DNA of 64,000 nucleotides from an uncultured Ruminococcus sp. (lineage in GTDB: Bacteria; Bacillota; Clostridia; Oscillospirales; Ruminococcaceae). This document shows positions 9,458 through 19,435 of this stretch, piece after piece. The notes under the pieces are model-generated. The model was not told where the DNA came from and did no database searches. It worked only from the letters and a program-made list of their open reading frames with translations. The stretch is taken from positions 25,714 to 89,713 of the forward strand of contig CAMCRP010000005.1 in the NCBI GenBank assembly GCA_945877315.1, read 5' to 3'. The translations under genes were made by a program, and so were the position numbers. Position 1 is the stretch's first letter; each line of letters starts with the position of its first letter.

Positions 9458-12418
9458 ATGAAGAATAAGCTTGTTTTGAATACCTTTCGAAGCATAAAGA
9501 CAACGTTCAGCCGATTTGCTGCCATAATGGCGATAATTGCCATCAGCTGCGGATTTTTTGCGGGTGTAAAGGTGTGCAGCTCCGACCTTCTTATCTCTGC
9601 GCAGGACTATTACGAGAAGCAGCAGCTGGCGGATTTCCGTCTGGTGTCAACACTGGGCTTTACCGAAGATGACCTTTCCGAGGTGAAAAAGCTGGACGGC
9701 GTTGAAGCGGCGGAGTATGGCTATTCTGCCGACCTTTTCATGATGCTGCCCGACGGAAAAAGCCTTACAGTCAAAACTATGTCCTTTGACAGCAGCCGAT
9801 TTTCTTCGGGTGAAATGCTTAGTCTACCTTATTTTATTGAGGGACGTTTGCCCGAAAATGCGGGGGAATGTCTGGCGGATGCCTCCTTCCGTTCGGGTAC
9901 GGAGATAAATATCGGGGACAAGATAGTCCTATCAGCGCCTGAAAATACGGAGTTTGGGGACATTATGAGCCGTTCTGAATACACCGTTGTGGGACGGGTC
10001 AAGTCACCTATGTACATATCCTTTGAGCGTGGTTCGACCAATATCGGAAACGGTTCGCTGAACGGTTTTCTGTACATTCCCGAGGAAAATTACACCTACG
10101 AATATTACACGGATATTTACCTTACGGGCAAAAAGCTTACGGGCGAAAAATTCTGGACGGATAAGTATGAAGAAGCCTCCGATAGCCTGAAATCGGAGCT
10201 TGAAGCCTTTGCCGAGGACAGGATCGCTGTCAGAGTTTCGGAGATAAAGGCGGAAGCACAGCCCGACCTTGACGATGCAAGAAAGAAGATAGACGACGGA
10301 AAGCGCGAATACAACGACGGCCTAAAGGAGCTGGAGAATACAAAATCGCCCTTTGAAGCGCTGTCAACGGCTTGCGATGGAATTGATGATATTCTGACAG
10401 AATTTTCAGATAAATATATCCCTACGCCGTCAAGAAACGTAAATCCTGTATTGCCCGAGGAACTGGACAGCTCCATGAAGGGGATAGGTGATGCGTTCAA
10501 GGCGTTCGGCGTGGACGCTCCTATTTACGAAATGCTGCTTTCCTATGTCACACAGGACCCTGCGGACGCTGTCCACAAGGAGGCGGCAAAGCAGACTATC
10601 ATGGCATATCAAAGCTCGGTGCGGGAGCAGATAGCTCTTGCTCAGTCGGATATAACCGAGGCTTACAACAAGCTGTCCGACGCAAAGAACGATATTGATA
10701 AGGCGGAGAAGGAGCTTGCGGAAGCCATTGCCGACATTGATGAAATGACGAACAGTGCGGAATGGTACGTTTGGAATCGTGATGATGCGTTCCCGTATTT
10801 TGCCAATTTTGAGACCGACTGCGGACGTGTTGACGCTATTGCCAACGTTTTCCCCATATTCTTTGTGCTGGTGGCGGCTCTTGTCTGCTTTAACACTATG
10901 ACAAGAATGGTGGAGGAGCAGCGCACTCAGACGGGTACTATGAAAGCCCTCGGTTACAGCAGAAAGTCCATTGCGGCTCAGTATCTTATCTATGCTTTTT
11001 CCGCAAGCATTATGGGCGGATTTATCGGTATTGCCATATGCTTGAAGGTTTTTCCTGTGATAATATATAAGGCATACAGTTCTATGTATCTTTTACCGTA
11101 TTTGCTGACGCCCTTTCGATGGGATTACACGGCTGCGTGTATTCTGGCGGCGGTTCTCTGTACGGGAACAGCTTCTATGCTTTCCTGTTATTCAGAGCTT
11201 ATTTCCGTGCCTGCTCAGCTTATGCGTCCCAGACCGCCTAAGGAGGGCAAAAGAGTATTTCTGGAGAAGGTCGGCTTTATCTGGAAACGCCTGAAATTCA
11301 CACAAAAGGTAACTGTGCGAAATCTTTCCCGATACAAAAGCCGTGTGCTTATGACGGTTATGGGTGTGGCGGGCTGTACTGCTTTGCTGCTGGCGGGATT
11401 TACGCTGAAATATTCCATTTCCGCCATAGTTGACAGGCAGTACGGCGACCTGTTCTTGTATGATATGCTGACCGTTCTGGACGATGAAGCGGACGAGGAG
11501 GACAGGAAAGCCGTTCCCGAGCTGCTTGAAAATTCTCCCGACGTTTCGGCGTATATGTCCATTATGCAGGACACTACTGAGATCGACACAAAGGAAGGCG
11601 TGATGGAGGTCTACTATTTCGTCCCCTCTGATGAAAAGCGGCTGGGCGAGTTCATTACACTTCGCACTCGTGTGGGACGTGACCCCATAATCCTTGATGA
11701 CAGCGGCGTTGTGATCAACGAAAAGCTGTCAAAGCAGCTGGGCGTTTCGGTGGGAGATGAGATTACTCTTGAAAATGCGTCCAAGGCTGTAAAAATTTCA
11801 GCAATTACGGAAAATTACACCTTCAACTATATTTATTTCACTCACGCTCTTTACAAATCCCTTTTTGGGGAGTATAATAACAATATGTTCATCATAAACA
11901 CCGCCGACGGCTGTGACAGGGACAGGCTTTCCGCTGCTTTGCTGGAAAATGACAGTGTTCTCGGTTCAAGCTTTTCCGATGACGGAAGTCAGAAATTCAA
12001 GGACCTGGTGTCAAGCCTTAATCTGATTGTTCTTGCAATTATCGTGGCTGCGGGTGCGTTGGCGTTTGTGGTGCTTTTCAATCTTGCGAATATCAACATA
12101 AACGAGCGTATGAGGGAGCTTGCGACGCTAAAGGTGCTCGGCTTCTATGACGGTGAGCTGTCGGCGTATGTTTACAGGGAAAATACAGTATCTGCCGTTC
12201 TGGGAATTGCTTCGGGACTGTTTCTGGGCATTTTCCTGTCGAGGTTCGTTATAACAACCGCCGAGGTTGACGCTGTAATGTTCGCACCCGATATACCGCT
12301 GTACTGCTTTGTTTTTGCGGCTCTGCTGACGGCTGTATTTACGGTTTTCGTGAACCTGATACTGCATTTCCGTCTGAAAAAGATCGACATGGCGGCTTCG
12401 CTAAAGGCTATTGAATAA
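9458..12418 (+). CDS. FtsX-like ABC transporter permease, large two-domain form
   Basis: A 986-residue inner-membrane protein. One N-terminal membrane segment (about 20-40) is followed by a large extracytoplasmic region with coiled-coil stretches (about 265-300 and 390-430). Three membrane helices (about 460-580) form the first FtsX domain. A second extracytoplasmic domain (about 660-840) and a second FtsX helix set (about 850-980) follow. The motif NINERMRELATLKVLGF is typical of FtsX/MacB permeases. It pairs with the ATPase 13 bp upstream. galT follows 18 bp downstream, although no functional link is obvious. Confidence 0.88.
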   Translation: MKNKLVLNTFRSIKTTFSRFAAIMAIIAISCGFFAGVKVCSSDLLISAQDYYEKQQLADFRLVSTLGFTEDDLSEVKKLDGVEAAEYGYSADLFMMLPDGKSLTVKTMSFDSSRFSSGEMLSLPYFIEGRLPENAGECLADASFRSGTEINIGDKIVLSAPENTEFGDIMSRSEYTVVGRVKSPMYISFERGSTNIGNGSLNGFLYIPEENYTYEYYTDIYLTGKKLTGEKFWTDKYEEASDSLKSELEAFAEDRIAVRVSEIKAEAQPDLDDARKKIDDGKREYNDGLKELENTKSPFEALSTACDGIDDILTEFSDKYIPTPSRNVNPVLPEELDSSMKGIGDAFKAFGVDAPIYEMLLSYVTQDPADAVHKEAAKQTIMAYQSSVREQIALAQSDITEAYNKLSDAKNDIDKAEKELAEAIADIDEMTNSAEWYVWNRDDAFPYFANFETDCGRVDAIANVFPIFFVLVAALVCFNTMTRMVEEQRTQTGTMKALGYSRKSIAAQYLIYAFSASIMGGFIGIAICLKVFPVIIYKAYSSMYLLPYLLTPFRWDYTAACILAAVLCTGTASMLSCYSELISVPAQLMRPRPPKEGKRVFLEKVGFIWKRLKFTQKVTVRNLSRYKSRVLMTVMGVAGCTALLLAGFTLKYSISAIVDRQYGDLFLYDMLTVLDDEADEEDRKAVPELLENSPDVSAYMSIMQDTTEIDTKEGVMEVYYFVPSDEKRLGEFITLRTRVGRDPIILDDSGVVINEKLSKQLGVSVGDEITLENASKAVKISAITENYTFNYIYFTHALYKSLFGEYNNNMFIINTADGCDRDRLSAALLENDSVLGSSFSDDGSQKFKDLVSSLNLIVLAIIVAAGALAFVVLFNLANININERMRELATLKVLGFYDGELSAYVYRENTVSAVLGIASGLFLGIFLSRFVITTAEVDAVMFAPDIPLYCFVFAALLTAVFTVFVNLILHFRLKKIDMAASLKAIE

Positions 12419-12436
12419 TATTGGGGAGGATTTCAA

Positions 12437-13933
12437 ATGATTTTCAAGGACATTGACCGTTTGGTTTCTTACGGTCTGAAAACGGGACTTATTGAGGAAG
12501 AAGACAGAATTTATACGGTAAACCGTCTATTAGAGCTTCTGGGTTTGGAGGATTACGAGCCTACGGGGACAGAAGCGGAGGTTTCCGAGCTGGAGGACAT
12601 TCTGAAAAATCTGCTGGACTATGCCTGTGAAAAGGGCATTGTCCCCGAAAACAGCGTGGTTTACAGAGATTTGTTCGACACGAAGCTTATGAGCGTTTTT
12701 ATCTCAAGGCCCTCCGATGTCACAAGAAAATTCTTTGATATTTACGAAAAATCGCCTATTGAGGCAACGGACTATTACTACAAGCTCAGCTGCGACAGCG
12801 ACTATATCCGCCGCTACCGCATTGCAAGGGATATGAAGTGGAAATCCGCTACCGAGTACGGCGAGTTGGATATTACAATCAATCTGTCCAAGCCCGAAAA
12901 GGATCCGAAGGCAATTGCCGCTGCGAAAAATGCCAAGCAGACAGGCTATCCCAAGTGCCTGCTGTGTGCGGAAAATGTAGGTTACAGCGGACGCATCAAT
13001 CACCCCGCAAGGCAGAATCACCGCATTATTCCTCTAACCATAAACGGCGAGCCCTGGGCAATGCAGTATTCGCCTTACGTTTACTACAACGAGCACTGTA
13101 TTCTGCTGAACACAAAGCACGTTCCCATGAAGATCGATAAGGCGGCGTTCTGCAAGCTGTTTGACTTTGTGAAGCTGTTCCCGCACTATTTTATCGGCTC
13201 AAATGCGGATCTGCCAATTGTTGGCGGTTCCATACTTGCACACGAGCATTTCCAGGGCGGACATTACACCTTTGCCATGGCGAAGGCACCTGTTGAAAGA
13301 ACATATACCGTCAAGGGATTCGAGGACGTTGAGGTCGGCAGAGTAAAATGGCCTATGTCGGTAATTCGTCTGTCGGGAACCGTTTCCGATAGACTTGTTG
13401 AGCTGGCGGACAGAATACTTACCAAATGGCGGGCATATTCCGATGAAGCTGTGGGAATTTTTGCCGAAACGGACGGCGAGCCGCACAACACTATCACGCC
13501 CATTGCCCGAATGAACGGAGATAAATACGAGCTTGACCTTGTTCTCCGAAATAACCTTACCACCGAGGAGCACCCACTGGGCGTTTTCCACCCCCATGCA
13601 AAGCTGCATCACATAAAGAAGGAAAATATCGGACTTATTGAGGTAATGGGACTGGCTGTTCTTCCCGCACGTCTGAAATCGGAAATGGAGCTGCTTGCCG
13701 AAACACTTATTTCAAAGGGTGTGGACGCTGTACGCAGTGTTCCGGAACTTGAAAAGCACGCAGATTGGGCGGAAGAGTTTGTTTCCCGCCGTGATATAAC
13801 CGCTGAAAATGTGAACGACGTTATCAAGGACGAGGTAGGCAAGGTTTTTGCACAGGTTCTGGAGGACGCCGGCGTTTACAAGCGCAATGACGAGGGTGCG
13901 GCAGCATTTGACAGATTTGTTGCTTCTATATGA
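12437..13933 (+). CDS. galT: UDP-glucose--hexose-1-phosphate uridylyltransferase, Firmicute type
   Basis: GalT exchanges UMP between UDP-glucose and galactose-1-phosphate in the Leloir pathway. The 498-residue length and the N-terminal helical region match the Firmicute class of GalT rather than the roughly 350-residue E. coli type. Recognisable parts are the CLLCAENVGYSG segment, NEHCILLNTKHVPM and the active-site region GGSILAHEHFQGG. GGAGG before the ATG gives a clear start. It lies in an operon with an ABC exporter and a DtxR-type repressor; no galK or galE is nearby. Confidence 0.9.
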   Translation: MIFKDIDRLVSYGLKTGLIEEEDRIYTVNRLLELLGLEDYEPTGTEAEVSELEDILKNLLDYACEKGIVPENSVVYRDLFDTKLMSVFISRPSDVTRKFFDIYEKSPIEATDYYYKLSCDSDYIRRYRIARDMKWKSATEYGELDITINLSKPEKDPKAIAAAKNAKQTGYPKCLLCAENVGYSGRINHPARQNHRIIPLTINGEPWAMQYSPYVYYNEHCILLNTKHVPMKIDKAAFCKLFDFVKLFPHYFIGSNADLPIVGGSILAHEHFQGGHYTFAMAKAPVERTYTVKGFEDVEVGRVKWPMSVIRLSGTVSDRLVELADRILTKWRAYSDEAVGIFAETDGEPHNTITPIARMNGDKYELDLVLRNNLTTEEHPLGVFHPHAKLHHIKKENIGLIEVMGLAVLPARLKSEMELLAETLISKGVDAVRSVPELEKHADWAEEFVSRRDITAENVNDVIKDEVGKVFAQVLEDAGVYKRNDEGAAAFDRFVASI

Positions 13934-13951
13934 TAAAAGGAGGGCTCAGCT

Positions 13952-14335
13952 TTGCCGAAAACCATTTACGAGTCGGGCGAGGATTATCTGGAAACCATAC
14001 TCATACTTGATGAACGCACAAAATATGTCCGTTCGGTAGATATTGCAGCGGAGCTGGGCTATTCAAAGCCAAGCGTTAGCCGTGCAGTGGGCATTTTGAA
14101 GGCAAACGGCTACATCACTGTTGAACCTGATGGGCAGATAAAGCTTACCAAATCGGGGCTAAAAAAGGCAAATGAGGTTTACAGCCGTCATAGGCTTATC
14201 AAGCAGTTTTTCGTCGAAATTCTCGGTGTAAATCAGGTCACAGCTGAGGAGGACGCCTGCAAGGTGGAGCATGTTATCAGTGAGGAAACCTATCAGCGGC
14301 TTAAAGCGTTTGTTGAACAGAATAATGAGCAATAA
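13952..14335 (+). CDS. DtxR/MntR-family metal-dependent transcriptional repressor
   Basis: A 127-residue protein with an N-terminal winged helix (about 8-65; GEDYLETI, then VDIAAELGYSKPSVSRAV as the recognition helix region) and a C-terminal metal-binding dimerisation domain with KVEHVIS. The length matches MntR-type proteins without an SH3 domain. The start is a TTG eight nucleotides after AAAGGAGGG. It is the last gene of its operon before a terminator. Which metal it senses (Mn or Fe) cannot be decided from sequence alone. Confidence 0.85.
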   Translation: MPKTIYESGEDYLETILILDERTKYVRSVDIAAELGYSKPSVSRAVGILKANGYITVEPDGQIKLTKSGLKKANEVYSRHRLIKQFFVEILGVNQVTAEEDACKVEHVISEETYQRLKAFVEQNNEQ

Positions 14336-14337
14336 AA

Positions 14338-14383
14338 ATCGTCCGCAGAACCGTAAAATGTTCTGCGGACGATATTTTTTTAA
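14338..14383. terminator. Rho-independent terminator
   Basis: A 14-bp perfect stem (14338-14351 with 14360-14373) is followed by a T-run. It lies between the DtxR-type gene and the convergent FliD-like gene. Confidence 0.9.
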
Positions 14384-15094
14384 TCAAACAAGTGTATTCA
14401 GACTCGAACCCGAGGTGTAAGCAGCTAACCACTGCTCAATTCCCGAAGCACTGTAGGTCTGATAGGTGGCTTTCGGAGTTTCGGAAAGTGTTCCTATCTG
14501 AGAAGCCTTTGCGGAAATTCTTTCTGTAAAGGAATTTGCTCCGTTGAAAAGGGCGTTAAGGAAAGGTGCTTCTGCGTTTTTCAAAGTTTCCTTGTTCAAA
14601 GAAAGGGTACCTTCCTTGGAATCAACGGTAATTCCTGCCTTTGCAAGGAGTTTTGAAGAATAAGCGGCAGTTCCTGTCATCAGGGAAACCTTTTCCTTAA
14701 CAAGGCTGTTTGTGGACGATTTTCCCTGTGCGGCAACGGAATTGTAGCTGTTTACGAAATCGGCAACGGCTGATTCCAGCTTATCTCTGTCAACGGTGTA
14801 GGTACCGTCCTCATTTCTGGTAACGACGGAATTTGAAAGCGCATCTGCAGCTGCTTTAAGGCTGTCTGCGGAATTTTTCAGAGCGGTGTCGGGCTTGTAT
14901 GTGTCGGAAACGGCAGTAGTGTTTTGGGTTTTCCACGACTTTGCAAGCTCTGCATACTGCGCCTTGAGGTCGGACTTATTTGCCTTGAATTCCTCATAGC
15001 GTTTTGCGATACTCTGCATATCGGACAGTCCCGATATTTTAGATGTATAGTAATTGCTGTAATTTAGCATTGAACTTATAGGTGAAATATACAT
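14384..15094 (-). CDS. Protein of unknown function with faint FliD C-terminal-like region
   Basis: A 236-residue, alanine/serine-rich, probably helical protein with no signal peptide or membrane segment. The stretch DFVNSYNSV followed by AGITVDSKEGTLSLNKETL resembles the C-terminal domain of the flagellar cap protein FliD, where an IGI...GxLxLD pattern precedes a helix. The family's N-terminal part is absent and no flagellar gene is nearby. It is monocistronic, with its own promoter and a shared terminator. The FliD resemblance is by eye and the function is unknown. Confidence 0.6.
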   Translation of the reverse strand: MYISPISSMLNYSNYYTSKISGLSDMQSIAKRYEEFKANKSDLKAQYAELAKSWKTQNTTAVSDTYKPDTALKNSADSLKAAADALSNSVVTRNEDGTYTVDRDKLESAVADFVNSYNSVAAQGKSSTNSLVKEKVSLMTGTAAYSSKLLAKAGITVDSKEGTLSLNKETLKNAEAPFLNALFNGANSFTERISAKASQIGTLSETPKATYQTYSASGIEQWLAAYTSGSSLNTLV

Positions 15095-15134
15095 AGGTAA
15101 ACCTCCTTATGGCATAGTTTTCCTTTATACTTAC

Positions 15135-15162
15135 ATTATACCACCATTTTCGGAAATGTCAA
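15135..15162 (-). promoter_or_regulatory. Promoter of the FliD-like gene
   Basis: On the minus strand there is TTGACA (15157-15162), a 16-bp spacer and TATAAT (15135-15140), followed by AAGGAGG before the start codon. Confidence 0.75.
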
Positions 15163-15169
15163 TAGTTTT

Positions 15170-16969
15170 TCAGTCAATCGCATACTTTTGTTTGTAGAAT
15201 GCAGAAGCGTCCATAAAGCTCTGGTCCTTGCCCTGATGAATGTCCTGAATGTATTCGTGGCGGTTGATGGAATCCTTCTTGACGTTAATACCCATAACAT
15301 ATACGCCTGCGTTGGAGCAATGGTCGGAAATTCTTTCCAGATTTATCAGCATATCAAGGAAAACAATGCCCGCATCGACGTTGCAAAGACCTGTTTTAAG
15401 TCTGTCGATATGGCGTGTTTTAAGAGTTTCGTTGAGGTAGTCTATGACCTCTTCCAGAGGTTCGATACGCATTGCTATGGTCATATCCTTGCTGTCTGCC
15501 GCATTGACCGCCATTGTGATTATTTCCTCGACTGCATCGGAGATAACGGTAAATTCAGCAAGTGCCTTTTCGGAGAATTTCAGACCCTTTGCGTTCATTT
15601 CCTGTGCGCTTTCCACGAGATTTATGGCATAGTCGCCAATACGCTCGAACTCGGAAAGCAGGTGCAGGAGGGCTGTTACCATACGGCTTTCGTACTCGGT
15701 CAGCTCGCAGTCGGTCAGCTTGATGAGGTAGGCGTTCAGCTTGTCCTCGGCGGTGTCGATAATGTCTTCACGGGAGTGGATATTGTCAACGGTCTTCTGG
15801 TCAAAATCGGTGAACAGAGTGCGCATTTTCACGAAATTCTGCTTTGCCATACCGCCCATGGTTATAACGGTTTTCATAGCCTGCTGGATAGCAAGTGAGG
15901 GAGATTTCAGCAGACGGTCATCAAGAAACTGAATGCCCGCTTCTTCACCCGAAATGTCGTCATCGGAGGTTTTGCCGTCCTTAATGGTCTTGCAGGCGAG
16001 AAATTCAAGTACACGGTGGAAGGGGATAAACACCGCCGTTACCACAATGTTGAAAAGGGTGTGGAAGTTTGCGATGCCGCCCATGTCAATGGTATCGTCC
16101 CAGAAGGTAAAGCCGATAAGTCCCTGAATGGTGTAAACCACCACCAAAAACAGAATAGTTCCGATGATATTGAAGTAAAGGTGGACCATTGCAGTCCGCT
16201 TTGCGTTCTTATTTGCGCCGATGGAGGAAATAAGGGGAACTACGCAGGTACCGATATTCTGTCCCATAATTATGGGAAATGCGGAGGAGAAGTTCAGCAC
16301 GCCTGTGGTGGAGATCGCCTGCAAAATTCCGACAGATGCAGAGGAGCTTTGCAGGATAGCCGTAACCACTGCACCCACAATTACGCCGAGAATGGGGTTT
16401 GACAAGGACGCAAACAGCGTTCTGAACGCAGGAAGCTCCGCAAGAGGGGACACCGATTCGGTCATGGAAAGCATTCCCGTGAACAGGATACCTACTCCGA
16501 GAAGTATCTCACCGGTGGTTTTTCCGTTGTCGCTGCGGGATACCATAAAGATGATTATACCAATTATTGAGATAAACGGTGCAAGCGTGGACGGGCTGAG
16601 CAGGTCAAGCAGGGAACCGACGCCTGTATTGTTTTCCAGATCGCCCAAACGCAGTATCTGACCCGTAATGGTCGTACCGATATTTGCGCCCATAATAACG
16701 CCGACAGCCGAGGAAAGCTTCAGAATTCCCGCATTTACCAAACCTACCACGATAACCGTTGTGGCACCCGAGCTTTGCACCGCTGCCGTAACAAATGCGC
16801 CTAAAAGTACGCTTTTGAAGATATTGTTTGTAAGACTTTCGAGTATTTTTTCCATTCTTCCGCTGGACAGCTTTTCAAGGCTGCTGCCAAGCATAGACAT
16901 TCCATAAATGAAGAGAGCAATTCCGCCGAACATTCCGATGAAAATTTTCACTAGTTCGATGCCGGTCAT
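15170..16969 (-). CDS. Na+/phosphate cotransporter family protein with PhoU-like domain
   Basis: A 599-residue protein. Residues 1-310 form the duplicated Na/Pi cotransporter membrane domain, with the paired signature loops QSSGATT and QSSSASVG. Residues about 350-570 are a cytosolic PhoU-like helical domain (for example ERIGDYAINLVE and ERISDHCSNAGVY). The fusion is typical of bacterial NptA/YjbB-like transporters, which move phosphate with sodium. It appears monocistronic with a divergent MFS gene, and a TATAAT reading leftward lies at 17019-17024. Confidence 0.9.
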   Translation of the reverse strand: MTGIELVKIFIGMFGGIALFIYGMSMLGSSLEKLSSGRMEKILESLTNNIFKSVLLGAFVTAAVQSSGATTVIVVGLVNAGILKLSSAVGVIMGANIGTTITGQILRLGDLENNTGVGSLLDLLSPSTLAPFISIIGIIIFMVSRSDNGKTTGEILLGVGILFTGMLSMTESVSPLAELPAFRTLFASLSNPILGVIVGAVVTAILQSSSASVGILQAISTTGVLNFSSAFPIIMGQNIGTCVVPLISSIGANKNAKRTAMVHLYFNIIGTILFLVVVYTIQGLIGFTFWDDTIDMGGIANFHTLFNIVVTAVFIPFHRVLEFLACKTIKDGKTSDDDISGEEAGIQFLDDRLLKSPSLAIQQAMKTVITMGGMAKQNFVKMRTLFTDFDQKTVDNIHSREDIIDTAEDKLNAYLIKLTDCELTEYESRMVTALLHLLSEFERIGDYAINLVESAQEMNAKGLKFSEKALAEFTVISDAVEEIITMAVNAADSKDMTIAMRIEPLEEVIDYLNETLKTRHIDRLKTGLCNVDAGIVFLDMLINLERISDHCSNAGVYVMGINVKKDSINRHEYIQDIHQGKDQSFMDASAFYKQKYAID

Positions 16970-17204
16970 TTCTTATCCCAACTTTCCTTTTTATCATAAA
17001 ATTTAACCATACACGCTTATTATATCACGTTTACCCCTATAAAAAAACCATATTTTCTTAACATTAGAAGATAAGGTAAAAAATTTTTATTTCGGAAGAA
17101 ATAATACAGATGTATTTGTAAAAATTCTGTAAATTATTTGGTGTATTCCAAAAAAATGGCCGTGTAAATGGTATTATTAATAAAACGATTGAGGAGATGA
17201 AGCA

Positions 17205-18239
17205 ATGAAACGGGAAAATATTTCACTTTTGCTGTACACCTTTGCTCATTTTGCCGTAGACTTTGCTTGTGCAAATCTGATTTTTCGCATTAGCGGCAGT
17301 TTTTCCGATGCGGCTTTGCTGATGCTTAAATATAATTTCTGCGCATTTGCTGTCCAACTTCCTTTGGGCGTTATCCTCGATAAGCTGGGACGGAACGCTC
17401 TTGCGGCGGCGGCCGGCTGTCTGCTGACGGGGGCGGCTTATCTGTTCGGCAGTGTGCCTTTGGCTGCGGCGGTCGTATGCGGTCTGGGAAATGCGGCTTT
17501 TCATCTGGGCGGCGGGCTCGATGTGCTGAACGGCTCGAAAAAGGCGGCTCCTTCGGGCGCTTTCGTGTCGTCGGGAGCCATAGGTTTGTTCCTCGGGACA
17601 CTCTGCGCAAAAAGCGGGGCGGCGGTGAGCTTGCCTGTGCTGTCCATACTTTGTCTGCTAGCGGTGGGGATAGTTCTTCTGAGAAAACGGCTTTACGGCG
17701 ATGTTCGTTCGGAAAATGCGGAGTTTTCTCTTCCCGACAAAAGCGTATTTGCTTGGGGTGCGCTGGGACTGCTGTTTGCGGTGGTGCTTATGAGAAGCTT
17801 TGCGGGCTTTGGAATGGGCTTCACATGGAAAACCGGCTTTGGTGTGCTGATTGCGGTCATTAGTGCGGCTTTGGGTAAATTTTTCGGGGGATTTGCCTCG
17901 GACAGGCTGGGCAGCGGCGTGGCTTCGGCGGTATCTCTGGGAGCGGCGGCTTTGCTCTGCATTTTCGGGAACAATATTATCTGCGGTGCACTTGCAATAC
18001 TGACATTTAATATGACAATGCCCATAACCCTGCGAAAAGCAGCGGACATTTGCGGCGGATGCAAGGGCTTTTCCTTCGGGCTTATGACCTTTGGACTGTT
18101 CTGCGGATTTATTCCCGTATATGCGGAAAATACGTTATCTCTGAGCCCTGTGATGCTTTGCGGAGCGTGCCTGATTTCTCTTGCATTGCTGCTGTTGGCG
18201 TTGTCATTTGAAAAGAGGGGGCGGTGGGGTCGAAACTGA
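17205..18239 (+). CDS. MFS-type membrane transporter
   Basis: A 344-residue protein made almost wholly of hydrophobic segments (about ten), shorter than the usual 400-residue, twelve-helix MFS protein. The loop GVILDKLGRNALA resembles the MFS loop 2-3 signature GxLxDRxGRR. The substrate is unknown. GGAGATGAAGC precedes the ATG. The next gene starts inside its 3' end (16-bp overlap), implying translational coupling with that small membrane protein. Confidence 0.7.
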   Translation: MKRENISLLLYTFAHFAVDFACANLIFRISGSFSDAALLMLKYNFCAFAVQLPLGVILDKLGRNALAAAAGCLLTGAAYLFGSVPLAAAVVCGLGNAAFHLGGGLDVLNGSKKAAPSGAFVSSGAIGLFLGTLCAKSGAAVSLPVLSILCLLAVGIVLLRKRLYGDVRSENAEFSLPDKSVFAWGALGLLFAVVLMRSFAGFGMGFTWKTGFGVLIAVISAALGKFFGGFASDRLGSGVASAVSLGAAALLCIFGNNIICGALAILTFNMTMPITLRKAADICGGCKGFSFGLMTFGLFCGFIPVYAENTLSLSPVMLCGACLISLALLLLALSFEKRGRWGRN

Positions 18240-18568
18240 TACTTTCTATGGTCATATCTCTTTTGCTGACAATTGTTCTGGAGCTTTCGGCGGCTGCCGT
18301 TTTCGGACTTCGGGGAAGAAATCTATTGCTGACAATGATAGTCAATCTTCTGACAAATCCCATAGTTACAGCTTCTTTCTACATTTTATCGGGACTGACG
18401 CAGTTTTCCGAACCGCTAATAAAACTATTTCTTGAAATTTCCGCCGTTGTCGCCGAATGGCTTATTTACCGAAAATTCGGTGAAAATATCAAACGTCCGC
18501 TGCTATTGTCTATGGGACTAAACGGTTTTTCATTCTTTTCGGGAATGTTAATAAATTATCTTATTTAG
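18224..18568 (+). CDS. Small membrane protein of unknown function
   Basis: A 114-residue protein with three or four hydrophobic helices. It starts with a GTG inside the MFS-like gene, with the ribosome site GGGGGCGG inside that gene. I do not recognise the family. The overlap with the MFS gene and the 11-bp gap to the secreted-protein gene suggest a three-gene operon. Confidence 0.65.
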   Translation: MGSKLILSMVISLLLTIVLELSAAAVFGLRGRNLLLTMIVNLLTNPIVTASFYILSGLTQFSEPLIKLFLEISAVVAEWLIYRKFGENIKRPLLLSMGLNGFSFFSGMLINYLI

Positions 18569-18579
18569 GAGGAAATATT

Positions 18580-19428
18580 ATGAAATTAAGAAAGCTTTTG
18601 CCCGCAATTACCGCCGCTTTGTTGGCTGTCACAATGACTGTCACTGCATCTGCCGATGTTATCTGGGAACCCTATGAGAGCGACTTTTATCAGAAGTATC
18701 AGGAGGACGCCGAGCATTTTTACAATGCAAGGCAGTTTGTGTCTGAGGTAGATGTGGATATTTACGATGAGCCGTATAAAAATGTTATTGACACAATTAA
18801 AGCGGGCACACCGCAGTATGTCAGCCTTGCATTGACCGATGATGACGGCGTGCGCTGGGGCTCGTTTGGCTATGCTAATGGCAGCCTGCACCGTGATGTG
18901 TGGATATGTCTTGACGGAATGTCGCTGGTTTACGACAGCACCGAATTTATCAAGGATCACGAGGGCGAATTTACGGCATATAACGGTGAGCTGTCGGGTG
19001 ACTCTTTTGAGGGGAAAACTGTTTACAAATGGAAATATCCCGGCTCTTCCGAGGTCACTGCGGCTGATTATTTTCCCGAAGATTTCGAGAATTATTTTGA
19101 TAGAGTGTATACCGACAAGCACGGCAGTTGGGGATATATCGGCTATATGATGGGTGAGCGTGATGTGTGGATATATTTGGACGACCCAACGAACCCCGCT
19201 CCCGAAAAGCTTGCTGATATTTTGTCACAGACGGAAATTGTTACACTTCCGCCCGAAAAGTCTGCTCCCGTATCGGAAGAAGCTGTGGACCATAATTCGG
19301 AAAATCCTACTGTTGAGGATAAGACTGCCGCTTATCTTCCCGCTGTGATACTGGCGGTTTCGGCTGCTGCAATAGCTGCGGTTTGCCTTGCGATTTTCGG
19401 AAGAAAGAAGAAAAGTGACAGCGAATGA
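18580..19428 (+). CDS. Secreted, membrane-anchored protein with internal repeat, function unknown
   Basis: A 282-residue protein. It has a signal peptide (about 1-25, cleavage after SADV or nearby) and a C-terminal anchor: a hydrophobic helix at about 250-272 followed by a basic tail GRKKK, preceded by a proline/glutamate-rich linker. The outer domain contains two related units, WGSFGYANG..DVWICLDG and WGYIGYMMGERDVWIYLDD, so an internal duplication is visible. No catalytic motif is recognised. It is expected to face outside and is the last gene of the MFS operon. Confidence 0.75.
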   Translation: MKLRKLLPAITAALLAVTMTVTASADVIWEPYESDFYQKYQEDAEHFYNARQFVSEVDVDIYDEPYKNVIDTIKAGTPQYVSLALTDDDGVRWGSFGYANGSLHRDVWICLDGMSLVYDSTEFIKDHEGEFTAYNGELSGDSFEGKTVYKWKYPGSSEVTAADYFPEDFENYFDRVYTDKHGSWGYIGYMMGERDVWIYLDDPTNPAPEKLADILSQTEIVTLPPEKSAPVSEEAVDHNSENPTVEDKTAAYLPAVILAVSAAAIAAVCLAIFGRKKKSDSE

Positions 19429-19435
19429 CCATATT

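Noticed and set aside
14338..14383. Possible small RNA or att site at the palindrome after the DtxR-type gene
   Set aside because: It fully fits an ordinary bidirectional terminator between convergent genes.
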